Positions 25,088-33,861 of a stretch of DNA of 64,000 nt are shown piece by piece. The translations under genes and the position numbers were made by a program. Under the pieces are notes generated by a model. It saw only the letters and a program-made list of their open reading frames with translations. It was not told the DNA's origin and did no database searches. Position 1 is the first letter of the stretch. Every line of letters begins with the position of its first letter. The DNA is from Collinsella sp. (GTDB taxonomy: Bacteria > Actinomycetota > Coriobacteriia > Coriobacteriales > Coriobacteriaceae): assembly GCA_019414055.1 (NCBI GenBank), contig DXMV01000017.1:1-64000 (forward strand). Direction: 5' to 3'.

Positions 25088-25212
25088 CGCGTCTGTGCCT
25101 TTCGTCCCTGCAATTTGGATGCTCGTAGATGTTCCGAATCGTCTGCTTTTTCATGCCGATATTCGTGCTACAGTTTGAGCGCTTTGTTGCCAATTGATTT
25201 CGGGGGAGTGGA

Positions 25213-26235
25213 ATGGAACAGGAGCGCTCGGCGCAGCGTGCACGTGAAAGGGCTTCGGTGCCGATGACGGCGGCGTCCGATTTTGTCGTGCCCGAGGGCA
25301 CCGATGAGCTCAGCCGCAGCACCCGCCGTGCGTGGCGCGACCGCCTCAACGACGCCCAGACGCGCAAGATGGCCCTGGGTACACTCGCCGCGTTTGCCGG
25401 CGGTACGTTTTGGGGCTTTTCCGGCACCAGCGCCAGCTACCTCTTTGACGTGTGTCATATCGAGACGTTTTGGCTGATGAGCGTGCGCCAAGTTATCGCT
25501 GGCCTGCTCTTTATGTTCGTCGTGCTCAGAAAAGACCGCGACCGCCTGGTCAAGTTGTGGACCACCCCTGCCGATCGCAAGCAGCTCATCCTATTTACGA
25601 TCTTTGGTCTGCTGTTCAACCAGCTTTGCTATCTGTCAGCCGTGCGCCTGACCAACGCGGGCACCGCGACCGTCTTCCAGTGCCTGCAGCTGGTGGTCGT
25701 CATGGGGTATGCCTGCGTCACCGCGCATCGACTGCCGCGCACGCGCGAGGCGCTGGGTATTTTGCTCGCCTTGGGCGGGACGTTTTTAATTGCCACGGGC
25801 GGCGACCCCAGTACGCTCAGCATCTCGCCGATGGGCCTGCTCGCGGGCCTTCTGTGCGCAGTGGGCGGTGCCTGCATAGCAATCATCCCGGCGGGAATCC
25901 TCAACAAATACGGCAGCTCGGTCGTCACGGGCTCGGCCATGCTCTCGGCGGGAATCGTGATGAGTATCTTTACCCAGCCGTGGGCGCACATGCCGGCGCT
26001 CGGCCCCTCGGGTGTCGGCGCGCTCGCGATATTTATCGTGGTGGGGTCGTTCTTCGCCTATATGTTCTACATGCAGGGCGTTAAGGAGATTGGCTCGGTG
26101 CGCGCGAGCCTTCTTGGAACCATGGAGCCGGTTTCGGCCACCATCACCAGCGCCCTTATGCTGGGAACGGTATTTTTGCCCACCGACCTGGCGGGTTTTG
26201 CCATGATTATCGCGATGGTGTTTTTAACGGTGTAG
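25213..26235 (+). CDS. EamA/DMT-superfamily transporter
   Basis: The 340-aa protein has a polar cytoplasmic N-terminus of about 55 residues and then ten predicted membrane helices in two EamA repeats. The first is FAGGTFWGFSGTSASYLF and on to about 190; the second begins around GLLAGLLCAVGGACIAIIPA. Such proteins export or import small metabolites; the substrate cannot be told. ATG at 25213 follows GGGGGAG, and an extended -10 (TGCTACAGT, 25164-25172) lies upstream. It ends abruptly at FLTV, close to the usual family end. Confidence 0.85.
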   Translation: MEQERSAQRARERASVPMTAASDFVVPEGTDELSRSTRRAWRDRLNDAQTRKMALGTLAAFAGGTFWGFSGTSASYLFDVCHIETFWLMSVRQVIAGLLFMFVVLRKDRDRLVKLWTTPADRKQLILFTIFGLLFNQLCYLSAVRLTNAGTATVFQCLQLVVVMGYACVTAHRLPRTREALGILLALGGTFLIATGGDPSTLSISPMGLLAGLLCAVGGACIAIIPAGILNKYGSSVVTGSAMLSAGIVMSIFTQPWAHMPALGPSGVGALAIFIVVGSFFAYMFYMQGVKEIGSVRASLLGTMEPVSATITSALMLGTVFLPTDLAGFAMIIAMVFLTV

Positions 26236-26316
26236 CCTGCGCGGTTGCGATAAAGGATAATAGGCTGGCGGCGCGTTGCTTTGGCGGCGCGCCTTTGTCT
26301 ATAGAGAGGACCTCTT

Positions 26317-27648
26317 ATGAAGTACTTTGGCACCGACGGATTTCGCGGCGAGGCCAACGTTGGGCTGACCGTAGAGCATGCGTACAAGATCGGCCGTTTT
26401 GTGGGTTGGTATAACGGCGCCAACCGCGAGCGCAAGGCGCGCGTGATCGTGGGCAAGGACACGCGTCGTTCGAGCTACATGTTCGAGGCGGCGCTGGTGA
26501 GTGGCCTGGTCGCGAGCGGTGCGGACGCATATATGCTGCATGTGATCCCAACGCCGGGCGTGGCGCATCAGACCGTGGAGGGCTACTTTGATTGCGGCAT
26601 CATGATCAGTGCGAGCCATAACCCGTTTTGCGATAACGGCATTAAGCTCGTCAACAGCGACGGCTTTAAGATGGACGAGGACGTGCTGGAGCTCATCGAG
26701 GATTACATCGATGGCAAGAGCGACGTGCCGCTGGCTACGGGCAACAATATTGGTGCCACGGTCGACTACATGCAGGGTCGCAACCGCTATATCGCCTCGC
26801 TCATTGCAAGCGCGAACTTTTCGCTGCAGGGTGTCAAGATCGGCATCGACTGCGCCAACGGCTCGGCGTCCTCGGTTGCCAAGCCGGTGTTCGACGCGCT
26901 CGGTGCCGACGTGCGCGTGATCAACGCCGCGCCCGACGGCTTTAACATTAACGTCGACTGCGGCTCCACGCATATGGAGCGCCTGCAGCGCCATGTGGTG
27001 GAACAGGGCCTGGACGTGGGCTTTGCCTATGACGGCGATGCCGACCGATGCCTGGCCGTGGATGAGCGCGGCCGCGTGGTCGACGGCGACCAGATCCTGT
27101 ACGTGTGCGGTGTGTACCTGAACAAGCACGGGCGCCTCTCGGGCGGTACCGTGGTGCCGACGATCGCCAGCAACTTTGGCCTGGTCAAGTCGCTGGAGCT
27201 TGCCGGTCTGAGTGCCGTGACCAGCGGCGTGGGCGACCGTCATGTGTATGCCAAGATGCGCGAGGGCGGCTACAGCCTGGGCGGCGAGCAGACGGGCCAT
27301 ACGATCTTTGGCGATATCGAGCGCACGGGCGACGGCATTATGACCTCGCTGCGCGTGATGGAAGTGATTCGTGCCGAGCGCGAGACGCTCTCGCAGCTCA
27401 CGGCTCCGTGCAAGCTGCTGCCGCAGGCGCAGGTTGCCGTGCGCGTGGCGGATAAGGACGCCGCGCTCGAGAACATGGGCGTGCAGAACGCGATCGCCGA
27501 GGCCGAGGCCGCGCTGGCGGGCGAGGGCCGCGTGCTCGTCCGCAAGAGCGGAACCGAGTCGGTGATTCGCGTGCTGGCTGAGGCTCCGGACCAGTCGGCC
27601 GCCGACGCCGCCATGAAGCGCATCGCAAGTGCTTTGGAAGCTTTATAG
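26317..27648 (+). CDS. glmM: Phosphoglucosamine mutase
   Basis: This 443-aa enzyme converts glucosamine-6-phosphate to glucosamine-1-phosphate for peptidoglycan precursor synthesis. Family motifs are present in order: the N-terminal YFGTDGFRG; the phosphoserine loop SASHNP at 98-103 (Ser100); the metal site DGDADRC; GGEQTGH for sugar binding; and the phosphate-binding loop RKSGTESVIRV. The length is usual for GlmM. SD GAGAGGA precedes the ATG, and a GATAAT -10 is near 26257. Confidence 0.95.
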   Translation: MKYFGTDGFRGEANVGLTVEHAYKIGRFVGWYNGANRERKARVIVGKDTRRSSYMFEAALVSGLVASGADAYMLHVIPTPGVAHQTVEGYFDCGIMISASHNPFCDNGIKLVNSDGFKMDEDVLELIEDYIDGKSDVPLATGNNIGATVDYMQGRNRYIASLIASANFSLQGVKIGIDCANGSASSVAKPVFDALGADVRVINAAPDGFNINVDCGSTHMERLQRHVVEQGLDVGFAYDGDADRCLAVDERGRVVDGDQILYVCGVYLNKHGRLSGGTVVPTIASNFGLVKSLELAGLSAVTSGVGDRHVYAKMREGGYSLGGEQTGHTIFGDIERTGDGIMTSLRVMEVIRAERETLSQLTAPCKLLPQAQVAVRVADKDAALENMGVQNAIAEAEAALAGEGRVLVRKSGTESVIRVLAEAPDQSAADAAMKRIASALEAL

Positions 27649-27675
27649 TTACGCGGTTTTACCAAACCGCGTAAC
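27648..27675 (+). other. Perfect hairpin at the glmM stop
   Basis: GTTACGCGGTTT pairs with 27664-27675 across a 4-base loop, starting at the last base of the stop codon, with no T run. It is likely an mRNA 3' structure. Confidence 0.5.
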
Positions 27676-27723
27676 CGCTCGACGCTGCAAACGGCCCCAA
27701 GCGGCAATCTGACGTTCAATTTC

Positions 27724-27758
27724 AAGGGCGCGACCAGAAGGTCAGCGCCCTTTCATTT
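27724..27758 (+). terminator. Terminator between glmM and the convergent M32 gene
   Basis: The hairpin AAGGGCGCGACC / GGTCAGCGCCCTT (one bulge) is followed by TTTCATTT. It could act in both directions. Confidence 0.7.
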
Positions 27759-27826
27759 CACGTCACCTTGCTCGCTTAGGGTCGTTTTCGCTGACATTAA
27801 CAAGACATCGGTGTCAACACTGCTGG

Positions 27827-29401
27827 CTAAAGACTATACAGGGTGGTGAACTTGTCCTGCAGGTAGCTGCAGTAGTAGCGGGCGTCAAAGTCCATGCCGC
27901 AGGCGCCCTTGATGAGTTCCGGCGCGTCTTTGGCGCGACCCCACTGCCAAATGTGCTCGCCGAGCCAGGCGCGAACGGGTGACAGATCGCCACTCGCGCA
28001 GGCACCGGTAAGGTCGACGCCGTCGCGGCACATGGCCGGCACAAACATGGCATCGTAGGCGCTACCCAGTGCATAGGTGGGGAAGTAGCCAAACGAGCCA
28101 CCGCTCCAGTGCGTATCCTGCAGACAGCCGTGCGTGTCGTCGGGAACGGGAATGCCCAGGTACTCGTCCATAAAGCGGTTCCAAAGCGCGGGGATGTCCT
28201 TGGCCGTGGCCTCGCCGGCAAACAGCATACGCTCGATCTGGTAGCGCACCATAATATGCAGCGGGTAGGTGAGCTCGTCGGCCTCGGTGCGGATCAACGA
28301 CGGATGCGCGATGTTCACGGCGCGGTAGAGCGTGTCCTCGTCAACGTCGCCGTAGACCTCGGGCGCGTGGCGGCGCAGCACCTGCAGTAGCGGTCCCATA
28401 AAGGCGCGGCTGCGGCCCACGGTGTTCTCAAAGAAGCGGCTCTGGCTCTCGTGGATACCCATGGAGGTGCCGCCCTCCAGGCACGTGCGCGCATAAGCGG
28501 GGTTGACGCCCAGCTCGTAGGCGGCATGTCCCGCCTCGTGGATGATGCTGTAGACGTTGGAGATGCAGTCGTTCTCGTAGATGTGTGTCGCGACGCGCGC
28601 GTCACCCACGGCAAAGCCTTCGCTAAACGGGTGCTCGGTAAAGGCAAGCGTGGTGTCGTCCAGGTTGAGCCCGACGAGCTTCATAAGGTCGAAGCTCATG
28701 GCGCGCTGGGCGGCCTCGGGCACGCGGGCGTGCAAAAAGTCGGCATCGGGCTGCTGGCCGCGCTCGCTGATGGCGTGCACGAGCGGCGCGACCGTGGCCT
28801 TGACCTCGTCGCAAAACGCATCGAAGCTCTTGGTGGAAAGACCGCGCTCGTACTGATCGAGCCACACGTCGTATGGATCGCGCTTGGGGTCCATGAGCTC
28901 AGCCTGATGCTTAAGCTGGGCGACGATCTTGTCCACATAGGGCTCAAAGCTCGCCCAGTCATTGGCCGTCTTGGCCTTGTGCCACACGGCGTCGGCCTCG
29001 CAGGTGAGCCTGGTCCAGGCCTCGGCCTCCTCGGTGGGGATGACGCTTGCCTCGCGCTGGTCGCGGCCGAGCACACGGATCTCGTCGAGCAGCTGCGGGT
29101 CGTCGATCTTGCCGCCGGCGACGGTCTCGCGTGCCAGCGAGCGCACAAGTTCGACAGACTTTTTGCTGGTCAGCAGCTTGTGATGCTCGCCGGCAAGCGT
29201 GCCCATAGCATCGGCGCGCGCCGCAGCGCCGTTGGCGGGAGCAATGGTCGCGCCGTCAAACTCGGCAATCTTGAGCAGGTACTCGCGGGTCCACAGCTTG
29301 CCCTCGAGCTTGCGGAATTTTTTGACGGCCTTATCGACCTTCATGCCTTTGGGCGTCTTGCCCGCTGCGGGCTCGGTCTTCGTATCGCGCTTCTTTCCCA
29401 T
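27827..29401 (-). CDS. M32-family metallocarboxypeptidase
   Basis: The 524-aa protein has the zinc motif HEAGH at 288-292 within SIIHEAGHAAYE, followed by the M32 hallmarks GIHESQSRFFENTVGRS and the HPSLIRTEADELTYPLHI stretch. M32 enzymes remove C-terminal residues from peptides in the cytoplasm. An N-terminal Lys-rich extension of about 35 residues precedes the usual start of the family. The frame is open to 29800, but ATG 29401 with AAGGA at good spacing is chosen because the upstream part overlaps the T-box leader on the other strand. Confidence 0.93.
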   Translation of the reverse strand: MGKKRDTKTEPAAGKTPKGMKVDKAVKKFRKLEGKLWTREYLLKIAEFDGATIAPANGAAARADAMGTLAGEHHKLLTSKKSVELVRSLARETVAGGKIDDPQLLDEIRVLGRDQREASVIPTEEAEAWTRLTCEADAVWHKAKTANDWASFEPYVDKIVAQLKHQAELMDPKRDPYDVWLDQYERGLSTKSFDAFCDEVKATVAPLVHAISERGQQPDADFLHARVPEAAQRAMSFDLMKLVGLNLDDTTLAFTEHPFSEGFAVGDARVATHIYENDCISNVYSIIHEAGHAAYELGVNPAYARTCLEGGTSMGIHESQSRFFENTVGRSRAFMGPLLQVLRRHAPEVYGDVDEDTLYRAVNIAHPSLIRTEADELTYPLHIMVRYQIERMLFAGEATAKDIPALWNRFMDEYLGIPVPDDTHGCLQDTHWSGGSFGYFPTYALGSAYDAMFVPAMCRDGVDLTGACASGDLSPVRAWLGEHIWQWGRAKDAPELIKGACGMDFDARYYCSYLQDKFTTLYSL

Positions 29402-29534
29402 ACCATATCCTTGATCTCGCAGGCCGAGCGCACGGATGGGCGCGCGGCCAGTTTGCACAGCTACCTGCCTTGTACCCAGCGCGAACAAAACGGAACGCGG
29501 CGATACGCCCACACAATGTGGTATCCTGTAGCCC

Positions 29535-29825
29535 AATGCGTTGACGGAGAGGGTTTTGCCCGCCGCGTCACCGGCAAGAGAGGGAAGGTCATGGGCTGCA
29601 AGCCTTCCTGCGGTGACAAGGGCCAAGCGTTCACTCCCGAGCAGCGACCTCAACGGGCACGCGGCCAGCGGCGGCGAAGCCCCAGTAGGGAAGCCGTGAG
29701 CCTCGCGATAAGGGGCGCAGAGTGGGCACGGCGGGCCAGACATCCGCCGCGTCAAACAAGGTGGTACCGCGGAATTCAACCGTCCTTGGGCAATGCACAT
29801 GCCCGAGGGCGGTTTTTTGTTACCG
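29535..29825 (+). promoter_or_regulatory. T-box riboswitch ahead of pheST
   Basis: The conserved T-box AACAAGGTGGTACCGCGG lies at 29755-29772, followed by a terminator hairpin at 29781-29819 (CCGTCCTTGGGCA / TGCCCGAGGGCGG with TTTTTT). Stem I features (GGAGAGG near 29550, AGAGAGGGAAGG with its complement CCTTCCT) precede it. A TTC triplet at 29630-29632 is a candidate Phe specifier. Uncharged tRNA-Phe would pair with the T-box and prevent termination, raising pheS-pheT expression. Confidence 0.88.
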
Positions 29826-29904
29826 AACCGGGCCGCGTTTTCGCAACGTCAGGCGGCGGTAGTCGCCTCGGCAAGCGGGGAGCGCGAGAGACGAAAGGGA
29901 AGAC

Positions 29905-30981
29905 ATGAGTCTGATTGATGATCTGGTCAAACTCGAGGAAGAGGCCAAGGAGCTCGTCGCAGGCGCCGACGACGCCGAGAAGCTCGAGGCCGCGCGCGTC
30001 GCGCTGCTCGGCCGCAAGGGCCGCATCACCGGCCTGATGCGCATGATGGGCAAGCTCGCTCCCGAGGATCGCCCCGTCATGGGCAAGCGCGCCAACGAGA
30101 TGCGTCAGCTGATCGAGGGCATGCTCGACGAGCGCACCACCGAGATGAAGGCCGCCGCCCTTAAACACGCACTCGAGCACGATGCCGTCGACATCACGCT
30201 GCCGGGCATCCGTCCGCAGATCGGTCACCAGCACCTGATCAAGCAGATTATCGAGGAGGCCGAGGACATCTTCTGCGGTATTGGCTATACCGTCGAGTCC
30301 GGTCCCATGGTCGACACCTCCTACTACAACTTCACCGCGCTCAACGCCCCCATGGATCACCCGAGCCGCTCGGCCCGCGATACCTTCTACGTGGTCGACA
30401 ACAACCCCGGCAGCGTCGCGCACCCTGAGGCTCACGCCCACGGCGAGTCCGACGTGCTGCTGCGCACCCAGACCTCGGGCGTGCAGATCCACACCATGGA
30501 GTCGCAAAAGCCGCCCATCTACATGATCTGCCCGGGCACCGTCTACCGTCCCGACACGGCCGATGCCTGCCACCTGCCGCAGTTCAACCAGATCGAGGGC
30601 CTGGTCGTCGACGAGGGCATCACCTTTGGCGACCTGAAGGGCACGCTCGACTACTTTGTTAAGTGCATGTTTGGCGAGGATCGCAAGACGCGTTACCGCC
30701 CGCATTTCTTCCCCTTCACCGAGCCCAGCTGCGAGGTGGACGTGAGCTGCCACGTGTGCGGCGGCAAGGGCTGCAACTTCTGCAAGCATAGCGGCTGGAT
30801 CGAGATCCTGGGCTGCGGCATGGTCGACCCCAACGTCCTGATCAACTGCGGCATCGACCCCGAGAAGTACACCGGCTTCGCCTTTGGCATTGGCGCCGAG
30901 CGCGTCGCGGCCCTGCGCTACGACCTGCCCGACCTGCGAACGCTCATGACAGGTGATATGCGCTTCTTGAACCAATTTTAA
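29905..30981 (+). CDS. pheS: Phenylalanine-tRNA ligase alpha subunit
   Basis: The 358-aa protein has an N-terminal coiled-coil arm (residues 1-90) and then the class II core. GPMVDTSYYNFTALNAPMDH precedes motif 2 (FNQIEGLVVDEG), and motif 3 is GFAFGIGAERVAALRY. It forms the (alpha-beta)2 synthetase with PheT and charges tRNA-Phe. GAAAGGGAAG precedes the ATG. Expression is probably controlled by the T-box leader. A cysteine-rich insert (CHVCGGKGCNFC) is present in the catalytic core, as in many PheS sequences. Confidence 0.96.
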   Translation: MSLIDDLVKLEEEAKELVAGADDAEKLEAARVALLGRKGRITGLMRMMGKLAPEDRPVMGKRANEMRQLIEGMLDERTTEMKAAALKHALEHDAVDITLPGIRPQIGHQHLIKQIIEEAEDIFCGIGYTVESGPMVDTSYYNFTALNAPMDHPSRSARDTFYVVDNNPGSVAHPEAHAHGESDVLLRTQTSGVQIHTMESQKPPIYMICPGTVYRPDTADACHLPQFNQIEGLVVDEGITFGDLKGTLDYFVKCMFGEDRKTRYRPHFFPFTEPSCEVDVSCHVCGGKGCNFCKHSGWIEILGCGMVDPNVLINCGIDPEKYTGFAFGIGAERVAALRYDLPDLRTLMTGDMRFLNQF

Positions 30982-31002
30982 GTTGACCTGTCCCGGCGGC
31001 TT

Positions 31003-31090
31003 CCCGAGCCACCGCACCTTGCCTTTCAATCGTCGGTTGCGTACCTAAGTACGCGGCCCTCCTCTTTCAAGGCAATCTGCGGCACCTCGG
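31003..31090. repeat. Imperfect palindrome between pheS and pheT
   Basis: The 180-base gap contains a long imperfect inverted repeat (about 31003-31030 with 31062-31090) centred on the perfect hairpin GCGTAC-CTAA-GTACGC (31039-31054). pheST are usually tightly spaced, so this looks like an inserted palindromic element or a processing site. Confidence 0.5.
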
Positions 31091-31161
31091 AAACCCGTCT
31101 CCGTAGCTGGAGTTTTCCGTCTGTTTATTGCAGGCGTTACAGATGAAAGGAGACCAGTTAG

Positions 31162-33615
31162 ATGCGTGTTTCTTACGACTGGCTCAAGACCATGATCGAT
31201 ATTCCGGAGGATCCCAAGACCCTTTCGGACGAATATATCCGTACCGGCACCGAGGTCGAGGCGATTGACACCGTGGGCGAGTCCTTCGACCACGTGGTGA
31301 CCGCCAAGGTGCTCACCAAGACCCCGCACCCCGACAGCGACCATATGTATGTGTGCTCGGTCGACGTGGGCGACAAGAACCTCGACGCCGACGGCAACCC
31401 CGCTCCGCTGCAGATCGTCTGCGGCGCGCAGAACTTCGAGGCCGGCGACCATATCGTCACGGCCATGATCGGTGCTGTCCTGCCCGGCGACGTCAAGATC
31501 AAGAAGAGCAAGCTTCGCGGCGTCGTGTCCATGGGCATGAACTGCTCCGCGCGCGAGCTCGGCCTGGGCGGCGACCACTCCGGCATCATGATCCTGCCCG
31601 AGGACACGCCCTGCGGCATGCCGTTTGCCGAGTATGTGGGCTCGAGCGACACCGTGCTCGACTGCGAGATCACGCCCAACCGTCCCGATTGCCTGTCCAT
31701 GATCGGCATGGCCCGCGAGACCGGCGCCATCTTCGACCGCGATTTCCACGTTGATCTGCCCGCCATCAAGGCCGAGACCGGCCGCGCGACCGACGACGAG
31801 CTTTCCGTCGAGATCGCCGACGAGGGTCTGTGCGACCGCTACGTCGCCCGCATCGTGCGTAACGTGAAGGTCGGTCCGTCGCCCGACTGGATGGTCAAGC
31901 GCCTCAACGCACTGGGCGTGCGCCCGCACAACAACATCGTCGACATCACCAACTACGTGATGATGCTCACCGGTCAGCCGCTGCACGCCTTTGACCTGGA
32001 CACCTTTGCCGAGCGCGAGGGCAGACGTCGCGTGGTGGTTCGCGCCGCCCAGCAGGACGAGAAGTTCACGACGCTCGATGGCGAGGAGCGCGTGCTCGAC
32101 GCCGGCATGGGCCTCATCACCGACGGCGAGCGCCCCGTGGCGCTGGCCGGCGTTATGGGCGGCATGGATTCCGAGATCGAGGACGACACCGTCGACGTGA
32201 TGGTCGAGAGCGCCTGCTTTAACGCCGGTCGCACCTCGCATACCAGCCGCGACCTGTCGCTGATCTCCGATGCTTCCATCCGCTTTGAGCGCCAGGTCGA
32301 CGAGACCGGCTGCGTGGACGTCGCCAACGTTACGTGCGCGCTCATCGAGGAGATTGCCGGCGGCGAGGTTGCTCCCGGCTATGTCGACGTTTTCCCCGCG
32401 CCCAAGACCATCGACAGCATTAAGCTGCGCCTGGCCCGCGTGCACGCCATCTGCGGTGCCGACATCGAGCCCGACTTTATCGAGCGTTCGCTCACCCGTC
32501 TGGGCTGCACCGTCGAGCGCGACGGCGAGGACTTTATGGTCACCCCGCCGAGCTTCCGTCCCGACCTGCCGCGCGAGATCGACCTGATCGAGGAGGTCCT
32601 GCGCCTGTGGGGCATGGGCCGCGTGACGGCGACCATCCCGGCTGCCAAGAACCACATCGGCGGCCTGACCCGCGAGCAGAAGCTCACCCGTAAGGTCGGT
32701 GAGATCCTGCGCGCCTGCGGCCTCAACGAGACCACGACTTTTGGCTTTGCCGCCCCGGGCGACCTGGAGAAGATCGGCATGTCCACCGAGGGCCGCGGTT
32801 GCCCCGTGGTGCTCATGAATCCGCTGGTGGCCGAGCAGACCGAGATGCGCCGCTCGCTGCTGCCGGGCCTGCTCCAGTCCGTTGCCTACAACGAGGCCCA
32901 CGGCACGCCCAACGTGCACCTGTATGAGGTCGGCAGCCTGTTCCACGGTCGCGAGAACGCCAGTCTGCCCAAGGAGACCAAGTCCGTGGCGGGCGTGCTC
33001 TCGGGCCAGTGGAGCGAGCAGTCCTGGAACATGAAGTACCGCAAGCTGCGCTTCTTCTTTGGCAAGGGTATTGTCGAGGAGCTGCTTGCCCAGCTGCGCA
33101 TCGAGAAGGTTCGCTTCCGTCCTGCCGAGGGCGAGGGCTACGCCTTCTTGCAGCCGGGCCGCGCCGCCGAGGTTCTGTCCGGCGGTACCGTGCTGGGCTG
33201 GGTCGGCGAGATCCACCCCGAGGCGCGCGAGGCGATGGGCATCGATGAGGTCGTCGTTGCCTTTGAGCTCGATCTGGACAAGTTGGTCAAGGGCGCCCGC
33301 AATCAGGAGAACTACCGCGAGTTCTCGCAGTACCCGGCTGTTGAGCACGACCTTGCTATCGTGGTCGACAACGCTGTGACCTGCGAGGATCTTGAGCGCC
33401 GTATTACCAGCGCCGGCGGCAAGCTGCTCGAGGGCGTGCGCCTGTTCGACGTCTACCGCGATCCGGTCCGCATCGGAGCGGGCAAGAAGTCCATGGCCTT
33501 TGCGCTTACGTATCGCTCGGACGATCGCACGCTTACTAGCGAAGAGGTCGAGAAGGCGCACCAGAAGATCGTCACCAAGGTGTGCAAGGGCGTAAACGGC
33601 GAGGTCCGCGGCTAG
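31162..33615 (+). CDS. pheT: Phenylalanine-tRNA ligase beta subunit
   Basis: The 817-aa protein has the full bacterial PheT layout: N-terminal B1 domain (MRVSYDWLKTMIDIPEDP), tRNA-binding OB fold (about 40-150), B3/B4 editing domain (NIVDITNYVMMLTGQPLHAF), B5 domain, the catalytic-like core (YNEAHGTPNVHLYEVGSLF), and the C-terminal FDX-ACB anticodon-binding domain (YPAVEHDLAIVVD). Editing hydrolyses mischarged Tyr-tRNA-Phe. SD GAAAGGAGA precedes the ATG. It follows pheS in the T-box operon. Confidence 0.96.
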   Translation: MRVSYDWLKTMIDIPEDPKTLSDEYIRTGTEVEAIDTVGESFDHVVTAKVLTKTPHPDSDHMYVCSVDVGDKNLDADGNPAPLQIVCGAQNFEAGDHIVTAMIGAVLPGDVKIKKSKLRGVVSMGMNCSARELGLGGDHSGIMILPEDTPCGMPFAEYVGSSDTVLDCEITPNRPDCLSMIGMARETGAIFDRDFHVDLPAIKAETGRATDDELSVEIADEGLCDRYVARIVRNVKVGPSPDWMVKRLNALGVRPHNNIVDITNYVMMLTGQPLHAFDLDTFAEREGRRRVVVRAAQQDEKFTTLDGEERVLDAGMGLITDGERPVALAGVMGGMDSEIEDDTVDVMVESACFNAGRTSHTSRDLSLISDASIRFERQVDETGCVDVANVTCALIEEIAGGEVAPGYVDVFPAPKTIDSIKLRLARVHAICGADIEPDFIERSLTRLGCTVERDGEDFMVTPPSFRPDLPREIDLIEEVLRLWGMGRVTATIPAAKNHIGGLTREQKLTRKVGEILRACGLNETTTFGFAAPGDLEKIGMSTEGRGCPVVLMNPLVAEQTEMRRSLLPGLLQSVAYNEAHGTPNVHLYEVGSLFHGRENASLPKETKSVAGVLSGQWSEQSWNMKYRKLRFFFGKGIVEELLAQLRIEKVRFRPAEGEGYAFLQPGRAAEVLSGGTVLGWVGEIHPEAREAMGIDEVVVAFELDLDKLVKGARNQENYREFSQYPAVEHDLAIVVDNAVTCEDLERRITSAGGKLLEGVRLFDVYRDPVRIGAGKKSMAFALTYRSDDRTLTSEEVEKAHQKIVTKVCKGVNGEVRG

Positions 33616-33633
33616 GTCCTGCACGGGGGTATG

Positions 33634-33697
33634 GGTCAGCGGTGGCCGCTGCCGGGTCCTGGGAGACCGCTGTGTTCGGAATAGGGCACCGCTGACC
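33634..33697. repeat. Inverted repeat in the pheT 3' region
   Basis: GGTCAGCGGTG (33634-33644) is perfectly complementary to CACCGCTGACC (33687-33697), with further GC pairing inside. It may be another member of the dispersed palindromes. Confidence 0.45.
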
Positions 33698-33721
33698 AAT
33701 CATATGTGACGGAAGTATTAC

Positions 33722-33758
33722 AAAACGGCGCACTGCTTTGTCGGCAGTGTGCCGTTTT
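33722..33758 (+). terminator. Terminator of the pheST operon
   Basis: A 15-bp stem (33722-33736 with 33744-33758, one G-U) has loop TTTGTCG, and the stem itself ends in TTTT. Confidence 0.75.
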
Positions 33759-33766
33759 GCTATCAT
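33738..33766 (+). promoter_or_regulatory. Candidate promoter of cbiMQO
   Basis: TTGTCG (33738-33743) and TATCAT (33761-33766) are spaced by 17 bases. The promoter overlaps the pheT terminator and would start transcription about 90 bases before cbiM. Confidence 0.5.
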
Positions 33767-33776
33767 GGCCCGCGGC

Positions 33777-33850
33777 GTGTTACGAATCGGTTGAAGCGTA
33801 ACACCGGCAAAGTGGTTCAACCGGCGTTGCAATTCCGTGCGCCGACAATC
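33777..33850 (+). promoter_or_regulatory. Structured cbiM leader with pseudoknot potential
   Basis: GTGTTAC (33777-33783) pairs with GTAACAC (33798-33804). The loop contains CGGTTGAA (33788-33795), complementary to TTCAACCG (33816-33823). The two helices interlock as an H-type pseudoknot or exclude each other. No cobalamin-riboswitch core or known NiCo motif was recognised. Confidence 0.4.
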
Positions 33851-33861
33851 GGGAGGCATAT

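Noticed and set aside
31045..33699. 884-codon open frame antisense to pheT
   Set aside because: It is a shadow of pheT; its composition (His/Leu/Gly/Val rich) is typical of reverse-frame translations in high-GC genes.
33616..33861. Cobalamin riboswitch ahead of cbiM
   Set aside because: I could not find the conserved cobalamin-box core; the region instead shows the pheT terminator and a short pseudoknot-like structure.
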